Shown here: piece after piece, positions 60,983 to 64,000 of the stretch
Numbering within the stretch: the first letter of the stretch is position 1
Layout: each line of letters begins with the position of its first letter
NCBI GenBank assembly: GCA_021774335.1
Contig: JAJFJD010000001.1
Location: forward strand, 248,001-312,000
DNA: 64,000 nt
Direction: 5' to 3'
From: Alphaproteobacteria bacterium
GTDB lineage: Bacteria > Pseudomonadota > Alphaproteobacteria > UBA8366
The notes under the pieces: model-generated
Told to the model about the DNA's origin: nothing
Databases searched by the model: none
Seen by the model: only the letters and a program-made list of their open reading frames with translations
Made by a program: the position numbers and the translations under genes

Positions 60983-61945
60983 ATGATTGATCTGTTGCAG
61001 GTTTCAGTCCTGCCGCCGTTCCTGACCGAGCGGCTGGCAAAGGAATACACAATCCACGACTTCGTCAATCCGACCGACCCGGACACGCTTCTCGACGAGG
61101 TCGCCCCGAAGATCCGCGGCATCCTGGCCGGGGGCATGAAAGGGCCGAATGCCAACCTGATCAATCGGCTCGAGAACCTGGAGATCATCGCCTCGTTCAG
61201 CGTCGGGTATGATGCGACCGACGTGGTCGCCGCACAGGCGCGCGGCGTCATCGTGACCCACACGCCCGAAGTGCTGACCGGCGATGTCGCCGATCTCGCC
61301 ATGACATTTATTCTTATGGCGTCACGGCGGATCGGTGAGTCCGAACGCTTCCTGCGCTCCGGCAAATGGCTGCAGGGCCGCATGGACCTGGCCACGACAG
61401 TACGCGGCAGGCGGCTTGGCATCCTGGGTCTCGGGCGTATCGGCCGGGCGGTGGCGCGGCGCGCCGAGATTTTCGGGCTCAACATCGCATATCACGACAT
61501 CAAGCCGATGGGCGACCTGCCCTACCGCTCCTATCCCACGCTGCTCGACCTGGCCGAGGCGAGCGATATTCTGCTGGTCGCCTGCGAAGGCGGTGACGCC
61601 ACCCGCGGGCTGGTCGACGCCGCCGTGCTGGAGGCGCTAGGGCCGAGCGGACTGCTGGTCAACACGGCACGCGGCCCCATCGTCGATCAACCGGCCCTGG
61701 TCACGGCCTTACAAGACGGACGGATCGCCGGCGCGGCGCTCGATGTGTTCGACGGCGAACCCAATGTCCCAGCGGAATTAATCGCGATGGAGAATGTGGT
61801 GCTGACGCCGCATATCGCGAGCTCCACCAATGAAACCCGCCGCGCCATGGGCGATCTCGTCTACGACAACCTGCGCGCTCATTTCGACGGCAAACCGGTG
61901 CTGACGCCTGTCCCACCGCAAGGCAATCCAGGCATGACGCCCTAA
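60983..61945 (+). CDS. D-isomer-specific 2-hydroxyacid dehydrogenase
   Basis: A 320-residue NAD(P)-dependent enzyme that reduces 2-oxoacids such as glyoxylate or hydroxypyruvate. IIASFSVGYDATDVVAA near 68-84 and the Rossmann motif RLGILGLGRIGRAVARR near 144-160 are present. The catalytic triad is Arg of VNTARGPIVD near 228, Glu of FDGEPNVP near 256 and His of LTPHIASS near 275. It resembles GhrB/hydroxypyruvate reductases. Gfo/Idh and GlpD-like genes follow on the same strand. Confidence 0.92.
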   Translation: MIDLLQVSVLPPFLTERLAKEYTIHDFVNPTDPDTLLDEVAPKIRGILAGGMKGPNANLINRLENLEIIASFSVGYDATDVVAAQARGVIVTHTPEVLTGDVADLAMTFILMASRRIGESERFLRSGKWLQGRMDLATTVRGRRLGILGLGRIGRAVARRAEIFGLNIAYHDIKPMGDLPYRSYPTLLDLAEASDILLVACEGGDATRGLVDAAVLEALGPSGLLVNTARGPIVDQPALVTALQDGRIAGAALDVFDGEPNVPAELIAMENVVLTPHIASSTNETRRAMGDLVYDNLRAHFDGKPVLTPVPPQGNPGMTP

Positions 61946-62040
61946 CCGGCGGCAACGTGACAACCGGGCGTCAAGTGCCGATCATAGGAATGATCGAACC
62001 AGTCGGCGCCCCATCGCTGAACTAATAAGGAGCAATCCCC

Positions 62041-63105
62041 ATGGCAGACCCTGTCATTCGTGTCGGTGTCATCGGCGCCGGCCGCAATACCCGCGACAAG
62101 CATATTCCCGGTCTTCTGGCCCAGCCCGGTGTGGAAATCGTCTCCGTCGCAAACCGTACGCTCGAATCAGCCAAACGCGCGGCCGACGAATTCGGCATCG
62201 TCCAGGCGGCGGCCGACTGGACCGAGATCATCGACGACGACACGATCGATGCGGTCTGCATCGGCACCTGGCCCTATATGCACGCGCCCTTGACCATCGC
62301 GGCGCTGGAAGCCGGCAAACACGTGCTGTGCGAGGCGCGCATGGCGCTCAATCTGCGCGAGGCGCAAGAGATGCTGGACGTGTCCCGACTCCATCCCAGC
62401 CAGATTGCGCAGATCGTTCCGGCGCCGCGCACGCTCGGCTTCGACGCGACGATCGTCGAGATGATTGCCGGCGGTGCGATCGGCGACCTCATCACGATCG
62501 ATCTGCGGGTCGCCGCAAACAGCGATTATCCGGAAATGGGATCGGCACTTCATTGGCGGCATGATCGGGACTTTTCCGGCAACAACATCATGAGCATGGG
62601 GATCTGGTATGAATCCATGATGCGCTGGGTCGGCCCCGCCTCCTCCGTCTGCGCAATCGGGCAAAGCGTGGTGCCGCACCGGGTCGACGAGACCGGCCGG
62701 CGTATCCCGATGACCATTCCCGATCACATCGATGTCGTCGGGAGGATGGAACAGGGCGGCCAGATGCGCTTCACCGTTTCCACAGTCCTCGGACATGCGC
62801 CGTCAGTCGCCGAGGTCTATATCCACGGTACCGAGGGCACGCTGTTCCTGCATGAGGACAAGTCCGGCGCAATGTCGCTGCACGCCGGGAAACGCGGTCA
62901 GTCCGGCATGGAAGAAGTCGCCGTCGATCCCGCCAAGCGCGGCAGCTGGCGCGTCGAAGAGGAGTTCATCAACGCGATCCGCGGGATCGAACCCGTGACG
63001 CATACGGATTTCGTGACCGGCGTGAAATACATGGAATGGACCGAGGCGATTACCCTGTCCAATCGCCAGGGCGTGTCGGTCGATCTGCCGTTGATGGCGG
63101 ATTAG
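62041..63105 (+). CDS. Gfo/Idh/MocA-family oxidoreductase
   Basis: A 354-residue NAD(P)-dependent oxidoreductase. The N-terminal Rossmann domain has VGVIGAGRNTRDKHIPGL near 7-24 and a later AGKHVLCEARMALNLREAQ near 95-113; the usual catalytic Lys of the EKP motif is replaced, since this protein reads CEARMAL. The C-terminal domain has DLRVAANSDYPEMG and ENNIMSMGIWY-like GNNIMSMG. Members act on sugars, inositols or biliverdin. AAGGAG precedes the ATG. The altered EKP position may change or abolish hydride-transfer chemistry. Confidence 0.85.
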   Translation: MADPVIRVGVIGAGRNTRDKHIPGLLAQPGVEIVSVANRTLESAKRAADEFGIVQAAADWTEIIDDDTIDAVCIGTWPYMHAPLTIAALEAGKHVLCEARMALNLREAQEMLDVSRLHPSQIAQIVPAPRTLGFDATIVEMIAGGAIGDLITIDLRVAANSDYPEMGSALHWRHDRDFSGNNIMSMGIWYESMMRWVGPASSVCAIGQSVVPHRVDETGRRIPMTIPDHIDVVGRMEQGGQMRFTVSTVLGHAPSVAEVYIHGTEGTLFLHEDKSGAMSLHAGKRGQSGMEEVAVDPAKRGSWRVEEEFINAIRGIEPVTHTDFVTGVKYMEWTEAITLSNRQGVSVDLPLMAD

Positions 63106-63118
63106 GCCCGGCTCGACA

Positions 63119-64000
63119 ATGGACGGCCAGCGATTCGACGTCGTCGTCATCGGCGGTGGCATAAATGGTGCCAGCAGCGCGCAGCATTTGGCCGCCGAGG
63201 GTTACGCCGTCCTGTTGGTAGATAAGGGCGACTTCGCATCGGGATCGAGCAGCCGGTCGACGCGCATGCTGCATTGCGGATTACGGTATTTCGAAACGCC
63301 GAACCCGGTGCGGGATTTCCTGCTGAATCCGCGCCGGTTCCGCACCGCGTTGACGATGGCGAAGGCGTCTATGGAAACGCGCGCCGAATTAGTGACGGAT
63401 TCCAGCGACCGGCTGATGCCGTACACCCTGTGCTTCCCGATTTATAAGAATGGCCCCTACAAGCCCTGGCATCTCGATATTGGTTTCAAAATCCTCGGCG
63501 GATTGGGGCCGAAGGCGGTGCCGCTCGACTATCGGCGCCTGCCACCCGAGGAGGCCTGCCGGCTGCCGCTGGTCGATGCGCTGGCGGAGCCGGAGCAATT
63601 GCGGTCCGTCGCGACATTCCGAGAATACATGCTCGATTGGCCGGAGCGATTCTGCATCGATGCGGTCCTCGATGCCGAGCGGATGGGCGCGACTGTCCGG
63701 AACCACACCACCGCGCGTCTGATCGACCGCGACGCGAGCGGAGAGTGGCGTGTCGGCCTGTCGGACGCCGAAGGCGAGTCCGTCGTCACGGCCCCGGTCG
63801 TCCTGAACATGGCGGGTATCTGGATCGACGAAGTGAACCGGCCCGTTCTGGGCGAGACGGATGGGAAACGGTACATCCTCGGCACCAAGGGCTCGCATAT
63901 CGCGGTCCAACTGCCACCCGAATACCATGACTACGGCATCGCGGCGGTGAACAGCATCGGCGAGCCGCACTACTGTCTGCCGAGTCAGGGCGGATATCAT
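63119..64000 (+). CDS. GlpD-like FAD-dependent glycerol-3-phosphate dehydrogenase (partial)
   Basis: The first 294 residues of a FAD oxidoreductase, open to the end of the window. The dinucleotide site is FDVVVIGGGINGASSAQHLAAEG near 6-28, followed by LLVDKGDFASGSSSRSTRMLHCGLRYF near 32-58, the GlpD FAD signature. LNMAGIWIDEVNR near 236 and LGTKGSHIAVQLP near 261 are also GlpD-like. It starts 13 bases after the oxidoreductase gene. Glycerol 3-phosphate is the family substrate, but a related polyol phosphate is possible given the neighbours. Confidence 0.88.
   Translation, partial: MDGQRFDVVVIGGGINGASSAQHLAAEGYAVLLVDKGDFASGSSSRSTRMLHCGLRYFETPNPVRDFLLNPRRFRTALTMAKASMETRAELVTDSSDRLMPYTLCFPIYKNGPYKPWHLDIGFKILGGLGPKAVPLDYRRLPPEEACRLPLVDALAEPEQLRSVATFREYMLDWPERFCIDAVLDAERMGATVRNHTTARLIDRDASGEWRVGLSDAEGESVVTAPVVLNMAGIWIDEVNRPVLGETDGKRYILGTKGSHIAVQLPPEYHDYGIAAVNSIGEPHYCLPSQGGYH

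Noticed and set aside
1-64000. tRNA, rRNA, CRISPR, insertion sequence or prophage
   Set aside because: No cloverleaf, spaced direct repeats, transposase or phage structural genes were recognised on either strand by eye.

Overview
The window looks like chromosome from a high-GC alphaproteobacterium, most likely Rhodospirillales or an allied group. Three things point there: the MoeA N-terminus (MAQLSDDCFA), a compact cytochrome bc1 operon, and a linked housekeeping block holding ilvE, marR, ompR/envZ, csaA, proC, ybjN, ubiK, rfaD, lgt, pgeF, prs, rplY, pth and ychF. I see no rRNA, tRNA, insertion sequence, integrase, phage gene or CRISPR array.

Layout. 1-4.1 kb: molybdopterin genes moeA-moaD-moaE, an iron-type alcohol dehydrogenase and an EamA exporter. 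4.1-8.2 kb: ilvE facing a terminator, a divergent MarR regulator, an OmpR/EnvZ pair with a probable leaderless regulator mRNA, and csaA. 8.2-19.8 kb: housekeeping genes for proline, ubiquinone, heptose, lipoprotein, peptidoglycan, PRPP and translation. 19.8-27.4 kb: MTA phosphorylase, petABC, trmL, hemF and a three-gene envelope group. 27.4-41.6 kb: accessory metabolism, with gamma-glutamyltransferase, a TauD dioxygenase, an MscS channel, a GMC oxidoreductase, a nitrilase, an ASL-family lyase, a CysK-like enzyme, a class III cyclase, a flavin oxidase-reductase fusion and two VOC proteins. Some of these genes look less GC-rich than the core. 41.8-49.9 kb: a membrane-anchored P450, then a tightly overlapping cluster of NTP_transf_5 protein, HprK-like kinase, GT4, PqqD-like protein, GT2 and a second NTP_transf_5-like protein, followed by a broken SEC-C gene. 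49.9-64 kb: a DsbA-like protein, a methyltransferase and a catabolic region (TauD, cupins, VOC, carboxylesterase, RidA, ThDP enzyme, alpha/beta hydrolase, 2-hydroxyacid dehydrogenase, Gfo/Idh/MocA oxidoreductase). The window ends inside a GlpD-like FAD oxidase.

The most interesting part is 43.6-49.5 kb. The PqqD-like protein carries a C-terminal tail with YxxPxL, the leader signature that lasso-peptide B1 (PqqD-fold) proteins recognise. It sits beside an HprK-like kinase and NTP_transf_5 proteins, which also occur in lasso-peptide clusters. No cyclase, leader protease, radical SAM enzyme or separate classical precursor is visible. I infer a stripped-down or unusual peptide-tagging system in which recognition domain and substrate may be one polypeptide. 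Secondary leads are a palindrome shared by two upstream regions (petABC and the DUF2279 gene), a 22-residue membrane micropeptide candidate after pgeF, and a possible nitrilase/CysK cyanoalanine route. Function calls rest on motifs read by eye; no database search was possible.
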